From Sulfitobacter sp. S190 (GTDB lineage: Bacteria; Pseudomonadota; Alphaproteobacteria; Rhodobacterales; Rhodobacteraceae): a DNA stretch of 64,000 bases. Within the stretch, counting starts at the first letter, position 1. Each line of letters opens with the position of its first letter. Under the pieces are notes generated by a model. That model saw only the letters and a list, made by a program, of their open reading frames with translations. It had not been told where the DNA came from and did not search any database. Positions 45,395 to 54,623 of this stretch are shown here, one piece after another. Position numbers and translations under genes: made by a program. The DNA lies in the NCBI RefSeq assembly GCF_025141935.1, contig NZ_CP081120.1, positions 1,488,001-1,552,000 on the forward strand, written 5' to 3'.

Positions 45395-46972
45395 CTAAGG
45401 CACGATGCTCAGGTGGCGCGTGAGCCGGGGCCCGCCGCCCAGCCGTTGGCGCCCCTGAACGCGTTCGCTGATCAATTCCGCCAGCCGCACGCTCACAAGC
45501 GGAAGCACGGCATGGCTGTCGAGTATGTCTTGCTCGGCTTCGACCAAAAGGGCGGCCCGCGCGGCTTTATCCGTTTGCGCGGCCGCGCGGGCCAGCAGGC
45601 GATCGACCGTATCGGATGTCCGGTTCGAAATATTTCTGGAACCACCGATCAGAAAAAGCTCGAGAAAGGTGGTTGCATCTGAGTTGTCCGACAGCCAGCC
45701 AAAGGTTGCCACGTCGTAGTCGCGGTTGGCGTCGAACATTTCGTAATGCGCGGCAAAATCACGGATCGAGAATTCGACATTGATGCCGTAGCGCCCCCAG
45801 ACGTCGGCCACATGAAGTGCGATCGGTCCTTCATCGGGAATGGCACTGTGAGCCAGCGTCAACGTCAGCGGCGATTGCGGTGAGATGCCCGCAGCCCTTA
45901 AAAGGCGCTGCGCTTCTTGCGTACGCTCGAATCGCGTCATGTCGAGAAAATCGAGCGTCGGACCGGGATCGGGATAGTTCAACACGCCTGCCGGAACGAT
46001 GCTGCGCAGGGGCGGCATGAGCCCGGCCAGAACGTCGCCCGAGATCACGTCGCGGTCAATCAGCAGATCAAGGGCGCGCCGCACGGTCCGGTCATCCAGC
46101 GGCGGCCGCGTGACGTTCAGCGCATAGTAATAGGCCGAAACCGTTTCGGGCGTATACAACTGCGCGCGCAGGGCGTCATCCATCGTGATCGCCCGATCGG
46201 TCGGGATATAGGGGCATATATCAATATCGCCGACGCGGAACAGCCGCACGCAGGTGTCGGCGTTTTCGATGACCTGATAGGTCAGCCGGGTGATGTCGAC
46301 ACCCGCGGCATCGCGGTAATGCGGATTGGCCACAAGCGTGTACCGGTCGTTTGCCGTTTGATCGACCAGCATGTAGGCGCCGCTGTAATGGACATCGGGC
46401 CCCGCGCGTGCTGGCGTTGCGGCAGGCAGGCTCAGCAGTTCCTCCAGATAGGTGACCGGCGTGTCCAGTTCGATGCGCAAGCGCTCCGGCGACACGGCGA
46501 TGACGCCCAGCGTTTCGGGGTCGGCAGTGCCCGCGATGATCGCTTGCGCGCCCGTGATCGCATTCAGGGACGCGGCATAGGGCGATGCGGTGTCGGGGAG
46601 AAATAGCAAGCGAAAACCGCGCACGAAATCGCCCGCTGTAATCCGTTGGCCGTCCGACCAGCGCGCCTCTGGATCGAGCTCGAACTCCCAGCTCAGCCCA
46701 TCCTCCGCGACCTCCCACGCCCGCGCCACGCCCCGCGCGGCGGCGCCTGTCTGATCGGTGCTGAGAAGCCCTTCGTGCAGATCCTGTACAACGAAAAATT
46801 CCTGATCCAGCGATATCTTGCGCGGATCGAGCGTTCGCGGCGAGGCGACCAGCGCAAACCGTGCCTCGCTCCCCTCGGCCCGCCCATCCGCAGGCAGACA
46901 GCAGAGCAGGGCAACGGCAATAGCCGCGGCTCGAAATGGCGTCGGAAAAAGCTGTGAAAAAATGCGGTTCAT
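45395..46972 (-). CDS. Family-5 ABC substrate-binding protein (peptide/nickel type)
   Basis: A 525-residue periplasmic protein with a signal peptide (AAAIAVALLCCLPADGRA) and the SBP_bac_5 fold: SPRTLDPRKISLDQEFFVVQ near the start, HEGLLSTDQTGAAARGVARA (about 71-90), WEFELDPEARWSDGQRITAG (about 101-120, with the F-x-L-x-x-x-x-W-x-D-G motif) and VRRALDLLIDRDVISG (about 297). Close relatives include oligopeptide binding proteins (OppA-like); the ligand is unknown. First gene of a three-gene transporter operon with no ATPase. Confidence 0.93.
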   Translation of the reverse strand: MNRIFSQLFPTPFRAAAIAVALLCCLPADGRAEGSEARFALVASPRTLDPRKISLDQEFFVVQDLHEGLLSTDQTGAAARGVARAWEVAEDGLSWEFELDPEARWSDGQRITAGDFVRGFRLLFLPDTASPYAASLNAITGAQAIIAGTADPETLGVIAVSPERLRIELDTPVTYLEELLSLPAATPARAGPDVHYSGAYMLVDQTANDRYTLVANPHYRDAAGVDITRLTYQVIENADTCVRLFRVGDIDICPYIPTDRAITMDDALRAQLYTPETVSAYYYALNVTRPPLDDRTVRRALDLLIDRDVISGDVLAGLMPPLRSIVPAGVLNYPDPGPTLDFLDMTRFERTQEAQRLLRAAGISPQSPLTLTLAHSAIPDEGPIALHVADVWGRYGINVEFSIRDFAAHYEMFDANRDYDVATFGWLSDNSDATTFLELFLIGGSRNISNRTSDTVDRLLARAAAQTDKAARAALLVEAEQDILDSHAVLPLVSVRLAELISERVQGRQRLGGGPRLTRHLSIVP

Positions 46973-47123
46973 GAGCGAAACGATACCGGTGCGGTGGCCT
47001 TAGGCAAAGCGTTTTTCTTGGGCCGCGATGCGTGGATCTGAGGTTGGATCAGGTCCTCGATACAGGCGAACTACGACTGCGAAGAAACGGGTGTTCGGCG
47101 TCAGGGAAAATCCCAGCAGACGC

Positions 47124-47159
47124 AAAAAAACCGTCTAAGGTGATTGCCCTAAACGGTTT
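47124..47159 (-). terminator. tRNA-Asn rho-independent terminator
   Basis: On the minus strand a 13-bp stem (47159-47147 with 47140-47128) containing two G-U pairs closes a 6-base loop. It is followed by seven T residues. It starts 5 bases after the tRNA CCA end. Confidence 0.9.
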
Positions 47160-47163
47160 ATTA

Positions 47164-47238
47164 TGGCTCCGACGGTAGGGATCGAACCTACGACCAATTG
47201 ATTAACAGTCAACTGCTCTACCGCTGAGCTACGTCGGA
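47164..47238 (-). tRNA. tRNA-Asn (anticodon GTT)
   Basis: A 75-base cloverleaf on the minus strand. The acceptor TCCGACG pairs with CGTCGGA, and the discriminator G is followed by an encoded CCA. The D-arm is AGCTCAGCGGTAGAGCA, the anticodon loop CTGTTAA gives GUU, and the T-arm is CGTAGGTTCGATCCCTACC. All stems pair. Single-gene transcript with its own terminator. Confidence 0.97.
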
Positions 47239-47297
47239 ACGGTTCGCACCGTATAGCGATGGTGATTTGGCGCGTCCAGTGGAATTTTTGCGCAAAA

Positions 47298-48227
47298 TCA
47301 GATTTTTTTCGCCGGGGTTGCGAGGGCAAAATCCGCTTCACTGTGCAGCGGGCCATGCGGGTGAATATGCCCGCGTTTATGCAGATCGATCAGGTGCGCC
47401 AGCACGTTGCGGGAGGCGGCATTCAAGAGCGCGGGTGGCGCGTCATTGTAGATTAGGGTGGCGAGTGCTGCGGCATTGGCAGGACCGCGTTGCAGGTGGT
47501 CGAGTATGGCGGCTTCGCGACCCTTGCGGTGCGACACCAGCCAGTCGAGGCGGGCGTTCGGGGTGTCGATCTGCGCGCCGTGGCCGGGGTAGAACACACG
47601 CCAGTTACGGTTTTGAAGCATGACGCAGGAGGCCATGAAGTCGGTCAGATCGCCGTCTGGCGGAGATACAATTGACGAGGCCCACCCCATAACATGGTCC
47701 GCGGTAAAGCAGGCGTCGTTCCAGCCAAGGCAGATGTGATTGCCCAAATGGCCGGGTGTGTGCAGGACATCGAGCTGCCAGTCCGCGCCCGTGATCCGGT
47801 CACCATCGCGCAGCGTTGTGTCAGGTACGAAATCGGTGTCGATGCCTTCTCCGCCACCGAGGTTTTCGCGGGCTGCCAATTCGGCCATAACATCTGACCG
47901 TCCAGCGGTCGCATCTCCGAAAGCCAGAACCGGCGCACCGGTCCGTTCAGCCAGCGGGCGGGCGAGCGGGGAGTGGTCGAGATGGCTGTGCGTCACGACG
48001 ATATGGCTGATGCGCTGGCCAGGCTCGAGGGCCGAAAGGATCGCCGCCAGATGGTCGTCATTGTGCGGACCGGGGTCAATCACGGCAAGATCGCGCGTGC
48101 CCAGCAGATAGGTGTTCGTGCCCCGGTACGTCATCGGCGACGGATTTGGCGCCACGATGCGCCGCAGGCCTTCCTGAAGCCTTTCGGGAACGCCGACGGG
48201 GGGATCAAAGTCATCAGGTGGCGTCAC
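47298..48227 (-). CDS. MBL-fold metallo-hydrolase (LACTB2/glyoxalase-II-like)
   Basis: A 309-residue metallo-beta-lactamase-fold hydrolase. Metal ligands are seen in VVTHSHLDHSPLARPL (about 75-90, HxHxDH), HTPGHLGNHICLGWND (about 158, HTPGH) and DHVMGWASSIVSPPDGDL. A C-terminal winged-helix-like region (REAAILDHLQRGPANAAALA, RNVLAHLIDLHKRGHI) is typical of LACTB2-type members, some of which are nucleases. I choose GTG 48227, with AAAGGT 6 bases upstream; GTG 48242 and ATG 48284 are alternatives, the last overlapping the divergent kinase gene. Confidence 0.9.
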   Translation of the reverse strand: MTPPDDFDPPVGVPERLQEGLRRIVAPNPSPMTYRGTNTYLLGTRDLAVIDPGPHNDDHLAAILSALEPGQRISHIVVTHSHLDHSPLARPLAERTGAPVLAFGDATAGRSDVMAELAARENLGGGEGIDTDFVPDTTLRDGDRITGADWQLDVLHTPGHLGNHICLGWNDACFTADHVMGWASSIVSPPDGDLTDFMASCVMLQNRNWRVFYPGHGAQIDTPNARLDWLVSHRKGREAAILDHLQRGPANAAALATLIYNDAPPALLNAASRNVLAHLIDLHKRGHIHPHGPLHSEADFALATPAKKI

Positions 48228-48271
48228 GTTTGGACCTTTCACAAAACCGCGTTGCTGCGTAGGTTTAGCCC

Positions 48272-49591
48272 ATGTCCTTTGCATGGCTCAAACGATATGT
48301 CCCGCGCGGAATTTACGGCCGCGCCGCGTTGATCCTGATGTTGCCGGTCGTGTGCCTGCAACTCGTGGTGACCGTCATTTTCGCGCAGCGCCATTTCGAG
48401 GGCGTCACCCACCAGATGGCGGACGCGGTGGTGCGCGAGCTGGCGCTGGTCCAGCAGGTCGCGGCTCAGGCCGGCACAGCCGAGGATATCCCGGCCGTCA
48501 TCGGGGAGGAGCTGGCACCGTTGCAAATGTCGGTCCTGCCCGCGACCGATGTGCCGATGACCAATGAACGCGTTTGGTACGATTACTCGGGCCGCGTTCT
48601 TATCGCGCGGTTGCAAGACCGTTTGGCGGGGTTCCGCGCCGTTGATCTGACTGATCTGTCCCAAGTGACGTTGTGGATGGAGACGGGCAATGGGCCGGTT
48701 CGGGTTGTCTTTGAACGGCGCAGGATTACCGCGTCCAACCCACACCAGCTTTTTGTTTATACGATTGTTTTCGGCATGATCATGACGCTGATTGCATCGG
48801 TTTACCTGCGCAACCAACTGCGCCCGATCAAACGGCTTGCCCGCGCCGCGGATGCGTTCGGACGCGGGCAGCACATGCCCTATACGCCTGCGGGTGCGGT
48901 TGAGTTGCGTGCGGCGGGCGCGGCGTTCGTGGCGATGCGCGCGCGGATCGAGCGCCATATCGAACAACGCACGCTGATGCTGTCGGGGGTGAGCCATGAT
49001 CTGCGCACGCCGTTGACCCGCATGCGGTTGGGTCTTTCGATGATGGATGACGAAGAAGCCGCACCGCTCTTGCGCGATGTGGAGGACATGCAGGGGATGC
49101 TTGATGAATTCCTCAGCTTTGCCAAGGGCGCGGCAGAGGGGGAGCCGGAGAAGCTTGACCCGATCGCATTGGTGCAGGAGGTGGTTGCCGATGCCAAACG
49201 GGCAGGGCGGGACGTGACGCTCTTGCCGATCGAGGGCGATGGGGACGGGACCATGCGGTTGCGCCGCGGTGCTATCGTGCGGGCAATCGACAATCTGATC
49301 TCGAATGCCGTGCGCTATGGCTCGCGGGCGCAGGTCTCGGTGATGCTGAGTGACAAGGTGCTGCGCATCCGCGTTGACGACGATGGGCCCGGTATCCCGC
49401 AGGACCAGCGTGAAGATGCAACACGCCCCTTTACCCGGCTTGATGTAGCGCGCAACCAGAACAAGGGCGGTGGCGTCGGATTGGGGCTGGCAATTGCAGT
49501 CGATGTCGTGCGCGGCCACGGCGGCGTTTTGCGGCTGGGCGAGGCAGACGAGCTCGGCGGTTTGCGGGCGGATATCGTGATCGGCCGTTAG
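48272..49591 (+). CDS. Sensor histidine kinase (EnvZ-like), orphan in window
   Basis: A 439-residue inner-membrane sensor. Helix one is at 17-38, a periplasmic domain at 39-158, helix two at 160-178 and HAMP at 179-232 (RNQLRPIKRLARAADAFGRG). The phosphoacceptor motif LSGVSHDLRTPLTRMRLGL has the histidine at 242, with the ATPase boxes RAIDNLISNAVRYG (N), DDDGPGIPQ (G1), RPFTRLD (F) and GGVGLGLAIAVDVV (G2). The domain order and VSHDLRTPLTR resemble EnvZ/PhoR-class kinases. No response regulator lies next to it, so its partner is encoded elsewhere. Confidence 0.93.
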   Translation: MSFAWLKRYVPRGIYGRAALILMLPVVCLQLVVTVIFAQRHFEGVTHQMADAVVRELALVQQVAAQAGTAEDIPAVIGEELAPLQMSVLPATDVPMTNERVWYDYSGRVLIARLQDRLAGFRAVDLTDLSQVTLWMETGNGPVRVVFERRRITASNPHQLFVYTIVFGMIMTLIASVYLRNQLRPIKRLARAADAFGRGQHMPYTPAGAVELRAAGAAFVAMRARIERHIEQRTLMLSGVSHDLRTPLTRMRLGLSMMDDEEAAPLLRDVEDMQGMLDEFLSFAKGAAEGEPEKLDPIALVQEVVADAKRAGRDVTLLPIEGDGDGTMRLRRGAIVRAIDNLISNAVRYGSRAQVSVMLSDKVLRIRVDDDGPGIPQDQREDATRPFTRLDVARNQNKGGGVGLGLAIAVDVVRGHGGVLRLGEADELGGLRADIVIGR

Positions 49592-49665
49592 CGGCAGAAT
49601 GACGCTGGCGGAACGAACAGCTGTGCCGTCGTGTTTCCTTTCCATAGAGAGATAGGAGATCCCCC

Positions 49666-50868
49666 ATGGTAAAAAGTGCATTGATTGCAGGCGCAGGTGT
49701 TGCAGGGCCGACGACAGCGTATTGGCTTGCGAAACACGGATGGGACGTAACGGTGATTGAACGCGCAGGCGATTTGCGCCTCGGTGGGCAAAATATCGAT
49801 ATTACGGATGCCGCCCGCGACATCGTCGAGCAGATGGGCATCGAAACCGCGATCAAGGACAAGCACACCGGCGAGAAGGGATTGATGTTTGTGGACACGG
49901 ACAATGTCTCCAAGGCCGAATTCCCCACACAAAGCAAAGGATCGCTGACGCGCGAGATCGAGATTCTGCGCGGCGATCTGGTCAAAATCATCGTCGACGC
50001 GACCCCCGAAAGCGTTTCTTACCGTTTCGACACGACGATCAAGGCTCTCGATCACAAGGAGGATGGCGTCGGGGTTACTTTCGACGATGACACGACCGAG
50101 GAGTTCGACATTGTCATCGCGGCAGACGGGATGAATTCGCGCACCAGACCGATGATTCTGGGCGAGGGTGACTATACGGACTACCTTGGCGTCTGGTCGT
50201 CCTATTTTACCGTGCCACGCATCGAGGCCGACAATGACTGGTGGCGCTGGTATACCAGCCCTTCGGGTGTGATCGCCTTCCTGCGGCCCGACAACAAGGG
50301 GACGATGCGCGCCTCTGTCAACTTCCAGACCGACGACAATGATCCACCCCACATGACGCTGGAGGATAAGAAGGACCGGCTGCGCGCGCGACTTTCAGGG
50401 GCAGGATGGGAATGCGACAGGCTGGCGAAGGCGCTGGATGACGTCGAGGATATCTTTCTGGGCCCATTGCACCAGATCAAGGCGGACAGCTGGTCGCACG
50501 GGCGCAGTGTACTGGTCGGCGATGCTGCCTATTGCCCGACGCCCTATACCGGAATGGGCACGACGATCGCGATCATCGGCAGCTATATCCTCGCCAACGA
50601 ATTGGCCACACACGACGACCACGCGGCCGTATTCGCAGCATACGAAGAAAAATTCAGGGCCTTTGCCAAACAGGCGCAAAAACTGCCACCCGGCGTGCCG
50701 GATGCAGCTTATGCCAATTCGATGTTCAAGGTGAAACTGGTCAATTCCGGCGCTGCATTGGCTGCCTCAACGCCGGTGCAATCGGTTCTGTCGCTGTTTG
50801 GCGGCGGGGATGAGGAAAAATCCAATGACTTCGATCTGCCCCAGTATGAGACCGCACGATCAGCCTGA
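49666..50868 (+). CDS. FAD-dependent monooxygenase
   Basis: A 400-residue flavoprotein hydroxylase (group A/UbiH-TetX class). The FAD Rossmann motif GAGVAGPTTAYWLAKHGWDV (about 7-26) is followed by VIERAG. The DG motif is VIAADGMNSRTRPM (about 144-157) and the GD motif SVLVGDAAYCPTPYTGMGTT (about 281-300). These sites imply NADPH-dependent hydroxylation of an aromatic or polycyclic substrate, which the sequence does not reveal. AGGAG lies about 9 bases before ATG 49666. The gene stands alone between the kinase and a tRNA. Confidence 0.92.
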   Translation: MVKSALIAGAGVAGPTTAYWLAKHGWDVTVIERAGDLRLGGQNIDITDAARDIVEQMGIETAIKDKHTGEKGLMFVDTDNVSKAEFPTQSKGSLTREIEILRGDLVKIIVDATPESVSYRFDTTIKALDHKEDGVGVTFDDDTTEEFDIVIAADGMNSRTRPMILGEGDYTDYLGVWSSYFTVPRIEADNDWWRWYTSPSGVIAFLRPDNKGTMRASVNFQTDDNDPPHMTLEDKKDRLRARLSGAGWECDRLAKALDDVEDIFLGPLHQIKADSWSHGRSVLVGDAAYCPTPYTGMGTTIAIIGSYILANELATHDDHAAVFAAYEEKFRAFAKQAQKLPPGVPDAAYANSMFKVKLVNSGAALAASTPVQSVLSLFGGGDEEKSNDFDLPQYETARSA

Positions 50869-50901
50869 GCGTGATCGCATGATTGAATACAGCGGTGGGA
50901 A

Positions 50902-50978
50902 TGGTAGGCCCGGCAGGACTTGAACCCGCAACCAAAGCGTTATGAGCGCTCTGCTCTAACCAATTGAGCTACAGGCCC
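50902..50978 (-). tRNA. tRNA with CAT anticodon, probably tRNA-Ile2 (lysidine type)
   Basis: A 77-base cloverleaf on the minus strand. The acceptor GGGCCTG pairs with CGGGCCT (two G-U pairs), the discriminator is A, and CCA is encoded. The D-arm is AGCTCAATTGGTTAGAGCA, the anticodon loop CTCATAA, and the T-arm GCGGGTTCAAGTCCTGC. CAU could mean Met, but base pairs 4-69 and 5-68 are both C-G, the pairs read by TilS in E. coli tRNA-Ile2, and TTCAAGTCC also matches that tRNA. Automated tools would label it Met. Confidence 0.88.
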
Positions 50979-51095
50979 GCCATGGGCTTTGGGTATTGTG
51001 CGGGCGCGGCGGCGTCAAGACTTTGCGTTGCGACTTTCGGCACAATCATTTAGGTCCGGCGCAACGCAAACAGTGACGCGCAAAAGGGCCCTATC

Positions 51096-52142
51096 ATGCC
51101 AGAGCAAAAAAACGGGATCACATACGCAGACGCCGGTGTGGACATCGATGCAGGCAATGCGCTGGTCGAACGGATCAAGCCCGCGGCCAAGCGCACATCG
51201 CGGCCCGGTGTCATGGCCGGACTGGGTGGATTTGGTGCGCTTTTTGATCTGAAAGGCGCAGGCTTTACAGATCCGGTGCTGGTCGCGGCGACGGACGGCG
51301 TGGGTACGAAACTGCGCATTGCGATCGATACCGGCAATGTCGACAGCGTGGGCATCGACCTCGTGGCGATGTGCGTCAACGATCTGGTCTGCCAAGGCGC
51401 GGAGCCTTTGTTTTTCCTCGATTACTTTGCCTCGGGTAAGTTGGAGATCGATCACGCCGCGCGGATCATCGAAGGCATCGCAAAAGGCTGCGAATTGTCC
51501 GGTTGTGCCCTCATCGGGGGGGAGACGGCGGAAATGCCCGGCATGTATGCTGAAGGAGATTTCGATCTGGCGGGATTCTCTGTCGGCGCGATGGAACGGG
51601 GGGCGGGCCTGCCCACAGCGGTACAACGGGGGGACGTGCTGCTGGGGCTGGCGAGTGACGGCGTCCATTCCAACGGCTTCAGTCTCGTCCGCGTCATCGT
51701 GGAACACTCCGGTCTTGGCTGGGATGATCCATGCCCGTGGGATGGGGGTACGCTTGGTGAGGCATTGCTGACACCGACGCGGCTCTATGTGAACGCCGCG
51801 CTCGCGGCCCACCGTGCGGGTTTCGTCAATGCGCTTGCGCATGTGACGGGTGGCGGTCTGACCGAAAATCTGCCGCGCGTCCTGCCCGAGGGGCTGGGCG
51901 CGCGGATCAACCTTGATGCATGGGAGTTGCCTCCGGTTTTCCGCTGGCTGACCGCCCATGGCGGCATGGACGAAGCGGAACTGCTCAAGACCTACAACTC
52001 GGGGATCGGCATGATCGTTGTCTGCCCGGCCGACAAGGCAGATGCGGCAGCCAAGCTTCTCGAGGATCAAGGCGAAACCGTTTTCACCATCGGTGAAGTC
52101 GTCAGCGGTAACGGCGTGTCCTACGAGGGCTGCCTCGTCTGA
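51096..52142 (+). CDS. purM: Phosphoribosylformylglycinamidine cyclo-ligase
   Basis: PurM (AIR synthetase) closes the imidazole ring in purine synthesis using ATP. The 348-residue protein starts [20 protein letters not shown] and has [32 protein letters not shown] (about 66-80), [20 protein letters not shown] (about 90-109), [11 protein letters not shown] (about 143) and [16 protein letters not shown] (about 186), all standard. The stop shares one base with purN (TGATG), so the next enzymes of the same pathway are coupled. Confidence 0.97.
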   Translation: MPEQKNGITYADAGVDIDAGNALVERIKPAAKRTSRPGVMAGLGGFGALFDLKGAGFTDPVLVAATDGVGTKLRIAIDTGNVDSVGIDLVAMCVNDLVCQGAEPLFFLDYFASGKLEIDHAARIIEGIAKGCELSGCALIGGETAEMPGMYAEGDFDLAGFSVGAMERGAGLPTAVQRGDVLLGLASDGVHSNGFSLVRVIVEHSGLGWDDPCPWDGGTLGEALLTPTRLYVNAALAAHRAGFVNALAHVTGGGLTENLPRVLPEGLGARINLDAWELPPVFRWLTAHGGMDEAELLKTYNSGIGMIVVCPADKADAAAKLLEDQGETVFTIGEVVSGNGVSYEGCLV

Positions 52143-52738
52143 TGACACGCGTTGCGGTCTTTATTTCCGGTGGCGGCTCCAACATGGTCAGCCTGCTAGA
52201 AGATATGGCGCGGCCGGGCCATGCGGGCCGACCATGTGTTGTGCTGTCCAACACTGCCAGCGCAGGCGGGTTGGCCAAGGCGCAAGCGATGGGTGTGACT
52301 ACGGCCGTCGTTGACCATCGTCCGTTTGGCGGCGACCGCGCAGCATTTGAAGCGGCGCTTGATGCCGCTCTGGCCCCTTTTGAACCCGATCTTATCTGTC
52401 TGGCAGGTTTCATGCGCAAGTTGACAGCGGGGTTTACCGACCCAAGGGCGGGCCGGATGATCAATATCCACCCGTCGCTGCTGCCCAAGTACAAGGGCCT
52501 TCATACCCACGCCCGGGCGCTTGACGCTGGCGACGGGGTGCATGGCTGTACCGTACACGAGGTAACCGCGGCGCTCGATGACGGGCCGATTTTGGGACAG
52601 GCCCAGGTGCCTGTCTTGCCCGGTGACACGCCGGACACATTGGCAGCACGGGTTCTGGTGCAAGAACACCGCCTCTATCCGGCGGTACTGCGCCGTTTTG
52701 CCGCCGGGGATCGCACGCCGCTCTTCTTGGAAAGCTGA
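52142..52738 (+). CDS. purN: Phosphoribosylglycinamide formyltransferase
   Basis: PurN transfers a formyl group from 10-formyltetrahydrofolate to GAR in purine synthesis. The 198-residue protein has VAVFISGGGSNMVSLLEDM at the N-terminus, LICLAGFMRKLTAGF (about 84-98) and INIHPSLLPKYKGLHTHARA (about 105-124, Asn-His active-site residues). HGCTVHEVTAALDDGPIL (about 137) and GQAQVPVLPGDTPDTLAARV complete the set. It overlaps purM by one base and precedes rnd by 57 bases on the same strand. Confidence 0.97.
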   Translation: MTRVAVFISGGGSNMVSLLEDMARPGHAGRPCVVLSNTASAGGLAKAQAMGVTTAVVDHRPFGGDRAAFEAALDAALAPFEPDLICLAGFMRKLTAGFTDPRAGRMINIHPSLLPKYKGLHTHARALDAGDGVHGCTVHEVTAALDDGPILGQAQVPVLPGDTPDTLAARVLVQEHRLYPAVLRRFAAGDRTPLFLES

Positions 52739-52795
52739 CTGGTAAAAGCCCGCGCTTTTCGATACCCCTTGGAAAAGCCTTGGGAACATCTGTTT

Positions 52796-53953
52796 ATGCG
52801 TACCATTACGACCACCGACGCGCTGCGGGACTATTGCGAAGAAGCAGCCAAGCACGATTATATAACGGTGGATACGGAGTTCCTGCGGGAGCGGACCTAC
52901 TATTCCAAGTTGTGCCTGCTGCAACTGGCGATGCCCGGCACGGATGACAGCAACGCGGTGTTGGTCGATCCGCTGGCCAACGGTCTGTCGCTTGAGCCAT
53001 TGTACGAGCTCTTTCGCAACAAGGCCGTGGTCAAGGTGTTTCATGCCGCGCGGCAGGATCTCGAAATCTTCTTTGTCGACGCACAGGTCTTTCCCGAGCC
53101 GTTGTTCGATACGCAAGTGGCGGCCATGGTGTGCGGCTTTGGCGAGCAGGTGGGCTACGAGACGCTGGTGCGCAAGATTGCAAAGCAGTCGCTGGACAAG
53201 ACATCACGGTTCACTGACTGGTCACGCCGTCCGCTGACCGATGCGCAAAAGCAATACGCAATTGCCGATGTCACGCACCTGCGCCAGATCTATGAGTTTC
53301 TGGCCGAGCGGCTGGACGAGACCAGCCGTCATAAATGGGTCGCGGAAGAACTGCGTATTTTGACAAACCCCGATACCTACATCACCAAACCGCGCGATGC
53401 GTGGAAGCGGGTAAAGACACGGACCAATTCGGGACGGTTTCTTGCGGTTGTCCGCGAGCTTGCCGCGTTTCGCGAGCAATTCGCGCAGGACCGCAACATC
53501 CCGCGTAACCGCGTCTTCAAGGATGACGCAATGGTGGAGCTCGCCTCCAACAAGCCCAAATCACTCGAAGAGCTTGGCCGGTCGCGCCTGTTGTTGCGCG
53601 AAGCGCGCAAAGGGGACATCGCCGATGGCATCCTGAAGGCTGTGGCGGACGGGCTGGCCGTTTCTAACGACGATGTGCCCCAGCCGGACCGGTCGCGCGA
53701 AAAGCTGCAGGTCAATCCGGCGCTGGCCGATCTGTTGCGGGTTCTGTTGAAGGCAAAGACCGAAAGCGCGGGCGTTGCGGCCAAACTGATTGCCACGGCG
53801 TCGGACCTTGATGCAATCGCCGCGGGTCAGCGCGATGTGCAGGCCCTGAGCGGCTGGCGTAGGGAAGTGTTTGGCACCGATGCGATCAAATTGTGCGAAG
53901 GCCAGATCGCTTTGACGGCTGTCGGATCATCCGTGAAGGTTGTCGAGGTTTAG
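52796..53953 (+). CDS. rnd: Ribonuclease D
   Basis: RNase D trims tRNA precursors 3' to 5'. The 385-residue protein has the DEDDy exonuclease motifs: YITVDTEFLRERTYYSKLCL (about 21-40, Exo I with D and E), VKVFHAARQDLEIFFVDA (about 77-94, Exo II) and KQYAIADVTHLRQIYEFL (about 151-168, Exo III with Tyr). HRDC-like helical domains occupy the C-terminal half (RELAAFREQFAQDRNIPRNR). I start at ATG 52796, which fits orthologues; ATG 52769 in frame adds MEKPWEHLF. Confidence 0.95.
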   Translation: MRTITTTDALRDYCEEAAKHDYITVDTEFLRERTYYSKLCLLQLAMPGTDDSNAVLVDPLANGLSLEPLYELFRNKAVVKVFHAARQDLEIFFVDAQVFPEPLFDTQVAAMVCGFGEQVGYETLVRKIAKQSLDKTSRFTDWSRRPLTDAQKQYAIADVTHLRQIYEFLAERLDETSRHKWVAEELRILTNPDTYITKPRDAWKRVKTRTNSGRFLAVVRELAAFREQFAQDRNIPRNRVFKDDAMVELASNKPKSLEELGRSRLLLREARKGDIADGILKAVADGLAVSNDDVPQPDRSREKLQVNPALADLLRVLLKAKTESAGVAAKLIATASDLDAIAAGQRDVQALSGWRREVFGTDAIKLCEGQIALTAVGSSVKVVEV

Positions 53954-53970
53954 GCGCCGCTGCGCAGGCC

Positions 53971-54495
53971 CTAGCGCCGCACCACCTGGGCATTGCGCAG
54001 CCCTTCGACACGAATGGTGCGCACGCCCCGCAGATCCTGATCGGTGAGTTTGCGCGCAGCGGTCACTTCGCGCGTGGCCTGTGCGCCGACCCGTGTCGGA
54101 TCTTCCGGGCGCAGACCCTCAAGCCGGTAGGTCAGAACACCGTCAACGGGCGTTTCGTCTTCTGTGGCCGGCGTCAATTGCACGTCATAGATGCCTTGCC
54201 GCGCAGCCAGCCCCGTGGCCCGGACAATAGCACCCCCCGGCACACGCTCGATGCGCAGACCGGTGACCTGATCGAAGGGCGTGCCTGCATAGACAACTCC
54301 CGTGTCCGCCCGGCGCGAGAAAAAGCCTGTCGATTGCGGGATAAGCGGATTGACCGGCTTTGCATCGCTTTCGACGACAGGTTCCGACTGCGCGCGGCCG
54401 AACCAGTTGAAAGGATTGATATTGCTATCGCGCACAACGCCACAGGCGCCGAGGGTCATGGTTGCGACCAAAAGGGCGGAGAGGGTATTGCGCAT
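53971..54495 (-). CDS. Lipoprotein of unknown function
   Basis: A 174-residue lipoprotein. Signal peptide MRNTLSALLVATMTLGAC has a lipobox LGAC with the modified cysteine at 18. The mature part starts VVRDSNINPFNWFGR and then reads as a beta-rich globular domain (VTGLRIERVPGGAIVRATGL, QGIYDVQLTP). I recognise it as a conserved alphaproteobacterial hypothetical but know no function. The open frame reaches 54507; ATG 54495 has GCAGGT upstream. It is convergent with rnd at 18 bases and divergent from sufE. Confidence 0.88.
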   Translation of the reverse strand: MRNTLSALLVATMTLGACGVVRDSNINPFNWFGRAQSEPVVESDAKPVNPLIPQSTGFFSRRADTGVVYAGTPFDQVTGLRIERVPGGAIVRATGLAARQGIYDVQLTPATEDETPVDGVLTYRLEGLRPEDPTRVGAQATREVTAARKLTDQDLRGVRTIRVEGLRNAQVVRR

Positions 54496-54623
54496 GGAAC
54501 CTGCCAAAAGTCTATGTTCGTTCCAATCGGACTACCGCATCTGGACAGGCTTGGGAAGGGGCTGGACGTTTGGCGGTGCGGCAACTAACTGGAAGCTGGA
54601 CGCACATCGCAAGGAGACGCTGC

